Assembly (NCBI GenBank): GCA_002431945.1
Contig: DJET01000070.1
Coordinates: forward strand, 7,364 to 71,363
Length of the DNA: 64,000 bases
Source of the DNA: Ruminococcaceae bacterium UBA5891
Lineage (GTDB): Bacteria > Bacillota > Clostridia > Oscillospirales > Acutalibacteraceae
Direction: 5' to 3'
The translations under genes and the position numbers were made by a program. Of this stretch, positions 1 through 7,751 are shown one piece after another. Position 1 is the stretch's first letter, and every line of letters starts with the position of its first letter. The notes under the pieces are model-generated. The model had not been told where the DNA came from and searched no databases. It worked only from the letters and a program-made list of their open reading frames with translations.

Positions 1-140
1 GCCGGCAGGCGAGACGCAAAGCGGCTGCGGCAATCCGCTCTCTCCCTCCCCCGTCATTGCGAGCACCGAAAGGTGCGCGGCAATCCGTTCTCTTTTAAGG
101 GAATTACGGATTCTTTCACGCTCCGCGTTCAGAATGACAA
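1..140. repeat. Dispersed palindromic repeat, copy A plus a partial unit
   Basis: Bases 53-140 read GTCATTGCGAGCACC, an AGGTGC hairpin arm, GCGGCAATCCG, then CGGATTCTTTC and end CAGAATGACAAG. The same order of blocks recurs at 52789-52875. Bases 21-60 (GCGGCTGCGGCAATCCG to GTCATTGCG) match, in reverse complement, the unit at 53818-53896. It is noncoding and lies just past the fprA stop. It looks like a dispersed intergenic repeat of the type common in Clostridia. No terminator T-run is visible. Confidence 0.7.
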
Positions 141-145
141 GCCGT

Positions 146-1300
146 TTAGTTGCAAAGCTCTCTTGCTAATTGCTTTATTGCGGCGCGGCTTTCTTCGTTT
201 AATGCGGATTTTACCGTAACTAATGTATCGGCATACGTTATATCCTTTGATTTTTCAAGCATACCGCGCATAACCCTTGCGGCAACAGGCGCCCAAGAGC
301 CGTTTTCAATAAAGCCTACGGTGCGGTTTTTAAAATTGCGCTCGGTAAGGCAATCTATAAACTGCCGCATAAAGGGGAAAATATCGCCGTTGTATGTGGT
401 GGTGGCAAGCACTAATTTGCCGTAACGGAACGCGTCCTCCACCGCCTCTGCCATATCCGAGCGCGCAAGGTCGGTTAAAACCGTTTTTTTGCAGCCTAAA
501 GCCTCCAGCTCGTCTTTAAGCAATCCCGCCGCTTTTTTTGTGTTGCCGTATACCGAGGTATAGCATATAACCACGCCCTCGCTTTCCGCCCCGTAAGAGG
601 ACCAAATGTTATAAAGGTTAATATAGTAGCTTAAGTTTTCTTTAAGCACAGGCCCGTGCAGGGGGCATATAACCGATATATCAAGCGCCGCCGCCTTTTT
701 AAGCAGAGCCTGCGCCTGAACGCCGTATTTGCCCACTATTCCGAAATAATAGCGCCTTGCCTCGCATGCCCAGTCCTCTTCCCTGTCAAGCGCTCCGAAT
801 TTGCCGAATGCGTCCGCAGAGAAAAGCACCTTATCCTTTTTATCGTATGTAACCATAACCTCCGGCCAATGCACCATAGGGGCGAAAACAAAGGTAAGGG
901 TGTGCGCGCCTAAGGAAAGCTCGTCGCCGTCCTTTACAATAAGCTTATTTCGGCACAGGTTTTCACCGAAAAACGCATCTATCATACCAAAGGTTTTTGC
1001 GTTGCCCACAACGGCAGCGTCGGGATATTCCTTTAAAAACAGCGCAATATTAGCCGAGTGATCCGGCTCCATATGCTGCACTATAAGGTAATCGGGTTTT
1101 CTGCCCTCTAATGCGGCTTTTAAATTCTCAAGCCATTCGTCGCCGAAATTGCGGTCGACCGTATCCATAACCGCGACCTTTTCGTCCGTAATAACGTAAG
1201 AGTTATACGCCATACCGTTAGGTACGGTGTACTGCCCCTCAAACAGATCGATTTTGTGATCGTTTACTCCTATGTAGCGAATATCCTTTGTAATGTTCAT
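146..1300 (-). CDS. fprA: Flavodiiron protein (FprA-type A flavoprotein)
   Basis: This is a cytosolic O2/NO reductase of the flavodiiron family, used by anaerobes to scavenge oxygen or nitric oxide. The 384 residues have an N-terminal metallo-beta-lactamase-like diiron domain with the full ligand set visible: His76, Glu78, Asp80 (HMEPDH), His144 (MVHW), Asp163 (SADAFG) and His215 (CPLHGP). A C-terminal flavodoxin domain follows, with an FMN phosphate loop (TSVYGNT) near residue 250. Length is normal for two-domain members, and there is no extra rubredoxin domain. The start has an AAGGAAAG site about 10 bases upstream. It overlaps the upstream C39-like gene by 4 bases (ATGA), so the two are probably translationally coupled and share the cdd-pdp transcript. 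The family is certain; whether O2 or NO is the main substrate is not shown. Confidence 0.95.
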   Translation of the reverse strand: MNITKDIRYIGVNDHKIDLFEGQYTVPNGMAYNSYVITDEKVAVMDTVDRNFGDEWLENLKAALEGRKPDYLIVQHMEPDHSANIALFLKEYPDAAVVGNAKTFGMIDAFFGENLCRNKLIVKDGDELSLGAHTLTFVFAPMVHWPEVMVTYDKKDKVLFSADAFGKFGALDREEDWACEARRYYFGIVGKYGVQAQALLKKAAALDISVICPLHGPVLKENLSYYINLYNIWSSYGAESEGVVICYTSVYGNTKKAAGLLKDELEALGCKKTVLTDLARSDMAEAVEDAFRYGKLVLATTTYNGDIFPFMRQFIDCLTERNFKNRTVGFIENGSWAPVAARVMRGMLEKSKDITYADTLVTVKSALNEESRAAIKQLARELCN

Positions 1301-1677
1301 TTTATATTTTCCTTTCCTTTAATTTTCCAATAATATTTGCGGCGGCAGATCGGGAAATCGTCAAGTACGCCGTGTTCGGGATCGTAAAAAACCCCGTTTC
1401 TGTAAAGCGACCAATGCCAGCAGCGCGGCGTTTCAAGGCTTAAAATACATATTTCGGGCAGATCCGAAACAGTGTATGCCTGTATACGCTCTCGCTCGTA
1501 TTCTATATCAAGCCTGTCAAGCGCCGAAAGCATATCCTTAAGCGTGGTTTCCCTTTCGGTGCCTGTAATTTCAATTATTTCGTTTACGCTTTTGCCCGAA
1601 AGCATTGCAAGCACCGCCTGCCCGCACTGAAGGCTTGTGGGTTCTTTAACATATTCGGTTTTTTCACACAGCGGCAA
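1297..1677 (-). CDS. Small C39-like cysteine-peptidase-fold protein
   Basis: This is a 126-residue protein with no signal peptide. A Cys-His-Asp set fits a papain/C39-like fold: Gln17-Cys18 in the helix start SLQCGQAVLAML, His88 in CWHWSLY, and Asp99 in FYDPEHG. C39-like domains of this size occur alone in Firmicutes and their substrates are mostly unknown. The start is TTG, chosen because AGGTGG lies 6 bases upstream and no better codon is near. It sits between pdp (10-base gap) and fprA (4-base overlap), so it is cotranscribed with nucleoside salvage and a flavodiiron protein, a pairing that suggests no obvious function. It could be an inactive C39 domain; catalysis is inferred only from the conserved residues. 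Confidence 0.7.
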   Translation of the reverse strand: MPLCEKTEYVKEPTSLQCGQAVLAMLSGKSVNEIIEITGTERETTLKDMLSALDRLDIEYERERIQAYTVSDLPEICILSLETPRCWHWSLYRNGVFYDPEHGVLDDFPICRRKYYWKIKGKENIK

Positions 1678-1687
1678 AGCGCGCCAC

Positions 1688-2983
1688 CTACCTTATAATT
1701 TTGTAAATTAGCGGATATTTTAGCGGCTTTTCGTCCCCGACGGTAAAAGCGCCCGCCAATTCCTTTGCCGCGGCGGAAAGCTTTTCGCTTTTTCCGTATA
1801 CTGCGGCGATTTTTTCGCCTTTATTAACAAAATCGCCCGTTTTGCGGTGCAGAACAACGCCTGCCGAATAATCAATTTTGTCGTTTAACGTTTCTCTGCC
1901 AGCACCCGCCGTTACCGAAGCCTTGCCTACAAGGCTGCTGTCGGTTTTAACGATATATCCGCTTTTTTGTGCAAACACATCGGTTTTGCCCTCTGCTTCT
2001 TTAAAGCTGTGCTCGCCCGTAAGCAGCTTTTCGTCGCCGCCCTGCGCTCCTGCCGCAAGGCAAAGCCTTTTAAACGCCTCGCCGCTTTTAAGCGCGGCTC
2101 TTGCCTTTTCGGCTGCGGTTTTTTCATCTTCCCCAAAGCTTACCGAATACATCTGCGCGGCAAGCGCGGTGCAAAGCTCTGTAAGGTCTTCGGGTCCCGT
2201 GCCCTTAAGCACGCTTACCGCCTCCTTCACTTCAAGCGCATTGCCGACCGCAAAACCCAGCGGCACGTCCATATTTGTTATAAGCGCGCACATATTGCGC
2301 CCTGCGCCCTTGCCTATTTCGGTCATTTCGCGCGCTAATGCTTCTGCGTCTTCGGGAGTTTTCATAAAAGCGCCGCTGCCGTATTTTACGTCCAGCACGA
2401 TTGTTTTTGCGCCTGCGGCAAGCTTTTTGCTCATAATGCTTGAGGCTATAAGCGGTATGCTGTTCACCGTGGCGGTAACGTCCCTTATGGCGTAAAGCCG
2501 TTTATCGCACGGCGCAAAATTGCCGCTTTGCCCCACAAGGCACATACCGTATTTTTTTGCAATGCTTTTAAATTCGTTTATGTCAAGGGCGGTTTTGCAA
2601 CCCGTTATCGCCTCTAACTTATCCACCGTGCCGCCTGTAAAGCCCAATCCCCTGCCGGACATTTTTGCAACCGTGCAGCCCATAGCCGCCGCCATAGGCG
2701 CCGCAATAAGGGTAGTTTTATCCCCTACGCCGCCGGTGCTGTGCTTATCGACCGTGTGCGGCAAATCCGATAAATCAAGCATATCGCCGCTTTTCGCCAT
2801 TTCAAGGGTAAGCGTTAATATCTCGCGCTTATCCATACCGTTAAGCAGTATCGCCATTAAAAGCGCCGATATCTGGTAATCGGGTATGCTTTTATCGGTA
2901 ACGCCCGAAACAAAAAAGGCTATTTCCTTATCGTCAAGCGGTTTTTTATCCCGCTTTTTTTCAATAATATCGGTCATTCGCAT
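1688..2983 (-). CDS. pdp: Pyrimidine-nucleoside phosphorylase
   Basis: This enzyme cleaves thymidine, uridine or deoxyuridine with phosphate to the free base and (deoxy)ribose-1-phosphate, in cytosolic pyrimidine salvage. The 431 residues match the full length of the thymidine/pyrimidine-nucleoside phosphorylase family. Visible signatures are DKHSTGGVGDKT near residue 80 (phosphate-binding loop), KMSGRGLGFTGGTVDKLE near 110-126 (family signature), and the C-terminal alpha/beta domain ending in KYPLIYKIIR. The ATG at 2983 has GGGAG at 9 bases. The start overlaps the cdd stop by 10 bases. Together with cdd it turns cytidine or deoxycytidine into uracil and sugar phosphate. Pdp rather than DeoA is preferred because of the Gram-positive context, but the sequence does not settle specificity. 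Confidence 0.93.
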   Translation of the reverse strand: MRMTDIIEKKRDKKPLDDKEIAFFVSGVTDKSIPDYQISALLMAILLNGMDKREILTLTLEMAKSGDMLDLSDLPHTVDKHSTGGVGDKTTLIAAPMAAAMGCTVAKMSGRGLGFTGGTVDKLEAITGCKTALDINEFKSIAKKYGMCLVGQSGNFAPCDKRLYAIRDVTATVNSIPLIASSIMSKKLAAGAKTIVLDVKYGSGAFMKTPEDAEALAREMTEIGKGAGRNMCALITNMDVPLGFAVGNALEVKEAVSVLKGTGPEDLTELCTALAAQMYSVSFGEDEKTAAEKARAALKSGEAFKRLCLAAGAQGGDEKLLTGEHSFKEAEGKTDVFAQKSGYIVKTDSSLVGKASVTAGAGRETLNDKIDYSAGVVLHRKTGDFVNKGEKIAAVYGKSEKLSAAAKELAGAFTVGDEKPLKYPLIYKIIR

Positions 2984-3381
2984 AAATTATCGCTCCCAAA
3001 GCTGTAAGGCAGCAGCTCGCCTAAGGTATATGCTTTAATATTTTTGCCGTTAAAGGTTATTATCCTAAAATCTTTGCCGCAAAATTCCGATAATACCTGG
3101 CGGCACACCCCGCAGGGGGTGCAGTAATCCGTTATAACGCCGTTTTTGCCGCCCGAAATCGCTATTTTTTCAAATTCCTTAAATCCCGCCGTAACGGCGG
3201 CGCTTATTGCCGCGCGCTCGGCGCATATACCTGCGGGAAAGGAGGCGTTTTCCGTATTGCAGCCCAAAAAGCATTCGCCGCTTTTTGTAAGCAGCGCCGC
3301 ACCCACCTTAAAGCCCGAATACGGGGCGTAAGCGTTTTTTAAGGCGCGAATTGATAGATCGGCAAGCTCGTTATCGGTCAT
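2974..3381 (-). CDS. cdd: Cytidine deaminase
   Basis: This enzyme deaminates cytidine and deoxycytidine to uridine and deoxyuridine as the first step of the salvage pair with pdp. The 135-residue size is that of the small tetrameric zinc deaminases. The zinc ligands are Cys53 (in GICAERAAI, with Glu55 as proton shuttle), Cys90 and Cys93 (PCGVC). The substrate-contact block NTENASFPAG at residues 42-51 is intact. GGGAG lies upstream of the ATG. It is first in a minus-strand operon cdd-pdp-C39-fprA, driven by the promoter at 3411-3439. Confidence 0.95.
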   Translation of the reverse strand: MTDNELADLSIRALKNAYAPYSGFKVGAALLTKSGECFLGCNTENASFPAGICAERAAISAAVTAGFKEFEKIAISGGKNGVITDYCTPCGVCRQVLSEFCGKDFRIITFNGKNIKAYTLGELLPYSFGSDNLCE

Positions 3382-3410
3382 AAAGCTGCGCTCCCTTCTT
3401 TTTTTAATAT

Positions 3411-3439
3411 ATTATAGCATAATGCGTTTTTTATGTAAA
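3411..3439 (-). promoter_or_regulatory. SigA-type promoter of cdd operon
   Basis: On the minus strand there is TTTACA (3434-3439), a 17-base spacer, and TATAAT (3411-3416). Transcription would begin about 25 bases before the cdd ATG. It lies back to back with the ylxM promoter. Confidence 0.7.
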
Positions 3440-3448
3440 TAAAAATGC

Positions 3449-3477
3449 TTGACATAAAAAGAAAAATATGCTACAAT
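3449..3477 (+). promoter_or_regulatory. SigA-type promoter of ylxM-ffh operon
   Basis: TTGACA at 3449-3454, a 17-base spacer, and TACAAT at 3472-3477. The start point should be near 3484, directly at the hairpin that follows. Confidence 0.8.
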
Positions 3478-3482
3478 ACAGC

Positions 3483-3505
3483 CTGTAAAGTTTTTTGCTT
3501 TACAG
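3483..3505 (+). promoter_or_regulatory. 5'-end hairpin in ylxM-ffh leader
   Basis: CTGTAAAG and CTTTACAG form a perfect 8-base-pair stem with a T-rich loop, at what should be the extreme 5' end of the transcript and just before the ribosome site GAGGTGG. It could stabilise the message. No terminator T-run follows. Confidence 0.5.
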
Positions 3506-3517
3506 CGAGGTGGCAAT

Positions 3518-3826
3518 ATGAGTAAAAATCTGCACATTTCCGCTTTGCTTGACGTTTACGGCGCTTTTTTGGGCGATAAGCAAAGGGAGCTTACCGATTA
3601 TTATTATAACGACGATCTTTCCCTTTCGGAAATAGCCGAAAACGAGGGTATTACCCGTCAGGGCGTTAGGGATCAGATAAAGCGTGCCGAGCAAACCCTT
3701 TTTTCGCTTGAGGAAAAATGCGGCTACTGCAGGCGTTTTTTGCGGCTTAAGGAGCTAAGCGAGCTTGCCAAGGCGGGCGACGGCGCCGCAATAAAAGAAA
3801 TTACCGATATTATAGAGGAGCTGTAG
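3518..3826 (+). CDS. ylxM: YlxM/p13-family putative SRP-associated DNA-binding protein
   Basis: This is a 102-residue UPF0122 (YlxM) protein, almost always encoded immediately upstream of ffh. A sigma-70 region-4-like helix-turn-helix occupies about residues 25-60 (LSLSEIAENEGITRQGVRDQIKRAEQTL). Its role in SRP-pathway expression is known only by association. The ATG is preceded by GAGGTGG. The stop is 2 bases before the ffh start, so the two are coupled. The identification rests on the HTH pattern plus gene order. Confidence 0.92.
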   Translation: MSKNLHISALLDVYGAFLGDKQRELTDYYYNDDLSLSEIAENEGITRQGVRDQIKRAEQTLFSLEEKCGYCRRFLRLKELSELAKAGDGAAIKEITDIIEEL

Positions 3827-3828
3827 CA

Positions 3829-5172
3829 ATGGCGTTTGAAAATCTTTCTGATAAGCTTTCGGGCGTGTTTAAACGCCTGCGTTCAAAGGGAAAGCTCAGC
3901 GAATCGGACGTTAAGGCGGCAATGCGCGAGGTGCGCCTTGCCTTGCTTGAGGCGGACGTTAACTATAAGGTCGCCAAGGATTTTACCAACACCGTTACCG
4001 AAAAATGCATAGGCGCAAACGTTATGGAAAGCCTTACCGCGCCGCAAACGGTTGTTAAAATAGTTAAGGAAGAGCTTACCGCCCTTATGGGCAGCGAGCA
4101 GGCAAGGCTTAAAACCGCCAACAAAATACCCACAGTAATTATGATGTGCGGTCTTCAGGGTTCGGGTAAAACCACGCACTCCGCAAAGCTTGCCAAATAT
4201 TTAAAGGCGCAGGGGCACAGGCCTATGCTTGTTGCCTGCGATATTTACCGTCCTGCCGCTATCGAACAGCTTAAGGTGGTGGGCAAGGCGGTTTACGCTC
4301 CCGTTTTTGAAATGGGAACCGAAAAACCCGAAATAATCGCAAAAAAGGCGGTTGAAAAGGCGCGGGATTACGGCTACGATTATTTAATACTCGATACCGC
4401 GGGCCGTCTTCATATAGACGAAGCGCTTATGGACGAATTAAAGCGCATTACCGAAACGGTAGAGGTTAACGATATTCTGCTTGTTATCGATTCGATGGTA
4501 GGTCAGGACGCGGTTAATATAGCCAAGGCGTTTAACGATATTTTAGCCATAGACGGCGTTATTTTAACCAAGCTCGACGGCGATACGCGCGGCGGCGCGG
4601 CGCTTTCGGTAAGGGCGGTTACGGGTAAGCCGATAATGTTTGTGGGCGTGGGCGAAAAGCTTGACGAGCTTGACGAATTCCACCCCGACCGTATGGCATC
4701 AAGAATACTCGGTATGGGCGACGTGCTTTCGCTGATCGAGCGCGTTGAAAGCGAGCTTGACCAAAAAAAGGCGGAGGAAGCCGCAAAGCGCCTAAAAGAG
4801 AATAAATTTGATATGAACGATTTGCTGGCGCAGTTCCAGCAGATAAAGAAAATGGGCTCGCTTAAAAGCATACTTTCAATGCTTCCGGGTATGGATAAGC
4901 AGCTGCGCGACGTTGATATAGACGACCGTCAGATGCTCCGTATTGAGGCTATAATAAAATCAATGACCGCCAAGGAGCGCGAAAAGCCGGATATTATAAA
5001 CGCTTCACGCAAGCGCCGTATCGCGGCGGGTTCGGGTATGAGGGTTGAAGACGTAAACAAGCTTTTAAACCAATACGACCAAATGAAAAAAATGTTCAGG
5101 CAAATGAGCGCAAAGGGCGGAAAACGCAAAATGATGCGCGGTATGAGAATGCCGGGCGGACCCAAATTTTGA
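3829..5172 (+). CDS. ffh: Signal recognition particle GTPase Ffh (SRP54)
   Basis: Ffh binds signal sequences of nascent membrane and secretory proteins and delivers ribosomes to FtsY at the membrane, with 4.5S/SRP RNA. The 447 residues comprise an N domain (about 1-90), a G domain with P-loop GLQGSGKTT at 108-116, DTAGR near 190 and TKLDGD near 246, and a methionine-rich M domain from about 300. The M domain includes the SMLPGM segment and an RNA-binding region with SRKRRIAAGSG near 395-405. The C-terminal tail is rich in Met, Lys and Gly. Length and motifs are typical. No SRP RNA gene was found in the window. Confidence 0.98.
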   Translation: MAFENLSDKLSGVFKRLRSKGKLSESDVKAAMREVRLALLEADVNYKVAKDFTNTVTEKCIGANVMESLTAPQTVVKIVKEELTALMGSEQARLKTANKIPTVIMMCGLQGSGKTTHSAKLAKYLKAQGHRPMLVACDIYRPAAIEQLKVVGKAVYAPVFEMGTEKPEIIAKKAVEKARDYGYDYLILDTAGRLHIDEALMDELKRITETVEVNDILLVIDSMVGQDAVNIAKAFNDILAIDGVILTKLDGDTRGGAALSVRAVTGKPIMFVGVGEKLDELDEFHPDRMASRILGMGDVLSLIERVESELDQKKAEEAAKRLKENKFDMNDLLAQFQQIKKMGSLKSILSMLPGMDKQLRDVDIDDRQMLRIEAIIKSMTAKEREKPDIINASRKRRIAAGSGMRVEDVNKLLNQYDQMKKMFRQMSAKGGKRKMMRGMRMPGGPKF

Positions 5173-5224
5173 TTTAAAAAGATAATTCTTTTTAAAATAT
5201 ATATTGTTTTGGAGGTGTGTTACA

Positions 5225-5467
5225 GTGGCAGTTAAAATCAGACTTCGTCGTATGGGCGCTAAAAGAGCTCCTTTTTACCGTGTTGTCGTAGCAGATTCAA
5301 GATATCCGCGCGACGGCCGTTTTATCGAAGAAATCGGTACCTACGATCCCACTAAGGATCCGGCTATCGTTAATATCGACGGTGAAAAGGCTAAAAAGTG
5401 GATCTCCAACGGAGCTCAGCCGACCGACACCGTAAAGGCTTTGCTTAAGAAAAACGGTGTTCTTTAA
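5225..5467 (+). CDS. rpsP: 30S ribosomal protein S16
   Basis: This is an 80-residue small-subunit protein needed for 30S assembly. The GTG at 5225 is chosen because GGAGG ends 9 bases before it and the mature family N terminus ([18 protein letters not shown]) begins right there. An upstream in-frame start at 5204 would add seven residues not seen in the family. The conserved blocks [19 protein letters not shown] and the C-terminal GAQPTDTVK are present. An AT-rich hairpin-like stretch lies between ffh and rpsP. Codon choice is more biased than in neighbours, as expected for a highly expressed gene. Confidence 0.97.
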   Translation: MAVKIRLRRMGAKRAPFYRVVVADSRYPRDGRFIEEIGTYDPTKDPAIVNIDGEKAKKWISNGAQPTDTVKALLKKNGVL

Positions 5468-5487
5468 TTCTAATGTGAGGTAATAAG

Positions 5488-5721
5488 ATGAAAGAGCTTC
5501 TTATCGCTATCGCTTCGGGTCTTGTAGAAAAGCCCGAAGAGGTAACCGTAACTGTTGACGAGCCCGATGAAGAGGGCGTTGTTTCGTATCATCTTCACGT
5601 TTCCGAAGAGGATATGGGCCGCGTAATCGGCAAGCAGGGCAGAATTGCCAAGGCTATACGCGTTGTTATGCGCGCCGCCGCCAACAGAGAGGGACAGAAA
5701 GTATCGGTCGAGATAGACTGA
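5488..5721 (+). CDS. khpA: KH-domain RNA-binding protein KhpA (YlqC)
   Basis: This is a 77-residue single KH-domain protein. The GXXG loop is visible as IGKQGR near residues 49-54, in GRVIGKQGRIAKAIR. KhpA partners with KhpB/Jag in Firmicutes and affects cell elongation and RNA binding. The position between rpsP and rimM is standard. GAGGT lies 7 bases before the ATG. Confidence 0.93.
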   Translation: MKELLIAIASGLVEKPEEVTVTVDEPDEEGVVSYHLHVSEEDMGRVIGKQGRIAKAIRVVMRAAANREGQKVSVEID

Positions 5722-5726
5722 TATCA

Positions 5727-5760
5727 GACCGGACGGATATATGCGTCCGGTCATATTTTT
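5727..5760 (+). terminator. Intra-operon terminator/attenuator between khpA and rimM
   Basis: GACCGGACG (5727-5735) pairs perfectly with CGTCCGGTC (5744-5752) across an 8-base loop, followed by ATATTTTT. The T-run is short, so partial read-through into rimM-trmD is likely. That would give more rpsP-khpA than rimM-trmD message. Confidence 0.75.
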
Positions 5761-5772
5761 ATGGAGGAAAAT

Positions 5773-6288
5773 ATGATAAAACAGTATCTTGAAACCGGCA
5801 AAATAGTAGGCACCCACGGTATAAAGGGTATGGTGCGCGTACAGCCGTGGTGCGATTCGGGCGAATTTTTATGCGGTTTTAAATATTTTTATCTTGATAA
5901 TAAAGGCGCCGAAAGGCTTGAAGCCTTAAAGGTTCAGCCCCACGGAAACGTTGCGCTTATCGCTTTTAAGGGAACGGACAGCATTGAAAAAGCCGAAAAG
6001 CTGCGCGGAAGGATTATATATATTAACCGTAACGACGCGAATTTGCCGTCCGGCAGGTATTTTATAGAGGACCTTATAGGCTGCGCGGTCTTTAACGCGG
6101 ACAGCGGCGAAAAATACGGCGTTATATCAGAGGTTTCGGCTACCGGCGCCAACGACGTATGGCATATTTCGGACGGCAGCAGGGAATATCTGCTGCCCGC
6201 AATAGACGAGGTTGTTATAAACGCCGACATAGAAAACGAAAAGGTTTTTATACGCCCTATGAAAGGTATATTTGACGATGAGGATTGA
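5773..6288 (+). CDS. rimM: Ribosome maturation factor RimM
   Basis: This is an assembly factor for the 30S head that binds S19 and acts in 16S rRNA maturation. The N-terminal RimM beta-barrel domain begins with TGKIVGTHGIKGMVRVQP. A PRC-barrel domain follows, with YFIEDLIGC near residue 95 and the C-terminal LLPAIDEVV...MKGIFD block. The ATG at 5773 is preferred over the one at 5761 because the ribosome site GGAGG (5763-5767) lies between the two. The 171-residue product is normal length. It overlaps trmD by 11 bases. Confidence 0.95.
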   Translation: MIKQYLETGKIVGTHGIKGMVRVQPWCDSGEFLCGFKYFYLDNKGAERLEALKVQPHGNVALIAFKGTDSIEKAEKLRGRIIYINRNDANLPSGRYFIEDLIGCAVFNADSGEKYGVISEVSATGANDVWHISDGSREYLLPAIDEVVINADIENEKVFIRPMKGIFDDED

Positions 6289-7021
6289 TATTCTTACCCT
6301 GTTTCCCGAAATGTGCGAGGCGGTTATGAGCGAAAGCATTATCGGCAGAGCAAGAGCGGCGGGCAAGGTTGAAATTGTATGCACAAACATACGCGATTTT
6401 GCAAATAATAAGCATAACAAGGTAGACGATATGCCGTACGGCGGCGGTATGGGTATGATAATGGCAGCTGACCCGATTTACAGCTGCTATAAAAGCCTTT
6501 ACGGCGAAAACGAGCCTAAGCCGCACCTTATATATATGTCGCCTAAAGGCAAAACCTTTAAGCAGCAAAGGGCGGCGGAGTTGGCGCGCCTTGACAGAAT
6601 AGTGCTTTTATGCGGTCATTACGAGGGCGTGGACGAGCGTGTGCTTGAAGAAATTGCGGACGAGGAAATTTCGATAGGCGATTTTGTGCTTACGGGCGGC
6701 GAGCTGCCGGCGCTTACCGTGGCGGACGCGGTTTGCAGAATGCTGCCGGGCGTTTTATCGGACGAATTATGCTTTAAGGACGAAAGCCACTTTTCGGGTA
6801 TGCTTGAATACCCGCAGTACACAAGACCTGCCGTATGGCGCGGCAGAGAGGTACCCGGAGTATTGCTTTCGGGAAATCACGCAAAAATTGACGAATGGCG
6901 CAGAACACAGTCGATACTTGTAACAAAGGAAAGGCGCCCAGATATGTTTAACCGCGAGTCCCTTACAAAAGCCGACATAAAAATGCTTAAAAAACAGGGA
7001 ATAGATACCGATATGCTTTGA
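6278..7021 (+). CDS. trmD: tRNA (guanine37-N1)-methyltransferase TrmD
   Basis: TrmD makes m1G37 in tRNAs reading CNN/GNN codons, using S-adenosylmethionine, and prevents +1 frameshifting. It is a SPOUT-class enzyme with a trefoil knot. Visible motifs are YGGGMGM near residue 55, LLCGHYEGVDERV near 110, and the knot segment SIGDFVLTGGELPA near 130-143. The C-terminal domain has SGNHAKIDEWR. The ATG at 6278 starts the canonical MRIDILTLFPEM; an in-frame TTG at 6272 lacks family support. The tRNA-Pro(GGG) at 7581, with G37 after GGG, is a classical TrmD substrate. Confidence 0.97.
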   Translation: MRIDILTLFPEMCEAVMSESIIGRARAAGKVEIVCTNIRDFANNKHNKVDDMPYGGGMGMIMAADPIYSCYKSLYGENEPKPHLIYMSPKGKTFKQQRAAELARLDRIVLLCGHYEGVDERVLEEIADEEISIGDFVLTGGELPALTVADAVCRMLPGVLSDELCFKDESHFSGMLEYPQYTRPAVWRGREVPGVLLSGNHAKIDEWRRTQSILVTKERRPDMFNRESLTKADIKMLKKQGIDTDML

Positions 7022-7142
7022 AAATTGCGGATTTAAGGGATAAAAATGCAGCAGACACTTAAATTGCATATAAATTCTGCACAAATACGGATTACTAAAA
7101 ATACAAATTGTTGGATAAATATTAGAACTTATTCACAAATAA

Positions 7143-7170
7143 TTGACGATTACATTAAATGTGGTATAAT
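7143..7170 (+). promoter_or_regulatory. SigA-type extended -10 promoter of ptsH
   Basis: TTGACG (7143-7148), a 16-base spacer, and TGG-TATAAT (TATAAT at 7165-7170). It lies in the 195-base gap after trmD, where no terminator hairpin is obvious and no other feature is seen. Confidence 0.8.
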
Positions 7171-7216
7171 GATAACACAGCAATGAATGCAACATTAATC
7201 TTAAGGAGATTTTACA

Positions 7217-7480
7217 ATGTGTGTTAAAGACGTAGTAATTCAAAATCAGGTTGGTCTTCATGCCCGTCCGGCAACATTCTTTATTCAAAAGGCTAATGAG
7301 TATAAATCCTCTATATGGGTTGAAAAGGACGAAAGAAAGGTAAACGCAAAAAGCCTTTTAGGCGTTCTTTCACTCGGAATAGTGGGCGGAACCACAATTA
7401 AAATTATTGTAGACGGTCCCGACGAGAAGGAAGCGCTCGACGGTCTTGTAGCTTTAGTAGAATCCGGTTTCGCAGATTAA
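7217..7480 (+). CDS. ptsH: Phosphocarrier protein HPr
   Basis: This is an 87-residue HPr that carries phosphate from enzyme I to PTS sugar permeases at His15 (GLHARPAT). Ser46 is present in NAKSLLGV, the HPr-kinase site used for CcpA-dependent catabolite repression in Firmicutes. Presence of His15 argues against the regulatory-only homologue Crh. AAGGAGAT lies 7 bases before the ATG. It is monocistronic: its own promoter lies upstream and a strong terminator follows, with no ptsI nearby. The gene may help couple the downstream glycan locus to catabolite control; that link is inference. Confidence 0.93.
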   Translation: MCVKDVVIQNQVGLHARPATFFIQKANEYKSSIWVEKDERKVNAKSLLGVLSLGIVGGTTIKIIVDGPDEKEALDGLVALVESGFAD

Positions 7481-7496
7481 TGTATTTTATATTGCG

Positions 7497-7534
7497 GCCG
7501 ATATTAAATTTTAATATCGGCTGTGTTTTTTATT
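7497..7534 (+). terminator. Intrinsic terminator of ptsH
   Basis: GCCGATATTAAA and TTTAATATCGGC form a perfect arm pair at 7497-7521, followed by TGTGTTTTTTATT. Confidence 0.85.
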
Positions 7535-7560
7535 GACATTTTTAAAAAATGTGTTATAAT
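7533..7560 (+). promoter_or_regulatory. Consensus promoter of tRNA-Pro
   Basis: TTGACA (7533-7538), a 16-base spacer, and TATAAT (7555-7560), both perfect hexamers, 20 bases before the tRNA. Confidence 0.85.
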
Positions 7561-7580
7561 ATTTAAAGTTTCCCCATTAT

Positions 7581-7656
7581 CCGGGTGTGGCGCAGCTGGT
7601 AGCGCGCTTGACTGGGGGTCAAGAGGCCGCAAGTTCAAGTCTTGTCACTCGGACCA
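7581..7656 (+). tRNA. tRNA-Pro (anticodon GGG)
   Basis: The 76 bases fold as a tRNA. The acceptor CCGGGTG pairs with CACTCGG (one G-T pair) and the D arm is GCGC-AGCTGGTA-GCGC. The anticodon arm CTTGA-CTGGGGG-TCAAG puts GGG at positions 34-36 with G37. The T arm contains GTTCAAGTC and the 3' end is an encoded A-CCA. It reads CCC/CCU proline codons. The accessory island begins immediately after it. Confidence 0.95.
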
Positions 7657-7657
7657 T

Positions 7658-7705
7658 ATCGAGTATTCATAAGGGATTTGACTTTATGAATACTCGATTT
7701 TTTAT
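7658..7705 (+). terminator. Terminator of tRNA-Pro
   Basis: ATCGAGTATTCATAA (7658-7672) and TTATGAATACTCGAT (7684-7698) are a perfect 15-base inverted repeat with an 11-base loop, followed by TTTTTTAT. It begins one base after the tRNA CCA end and probably also marks the edge of the island. Confidence 0.85.
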
Positions 7706-7751
7706 CTTGGTACGGTTTTATGTACGGAGCAGGGTTTCCCTGCTCCTTTTG

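Noticed and set aside
5173..5224. AT-rich hairpin between ffh and rpsP considered as a terminator or S16 leader regulator
   Set aside because: The stem is only A-T pairs and does not end in a clear T-run, so function is not supported.
7022..7142. Gap after trmD searched for a riboswitch or small RNA
   Set aside because: No strong stem or conserved core was visible; only the ptsH promoter at its end is supported.
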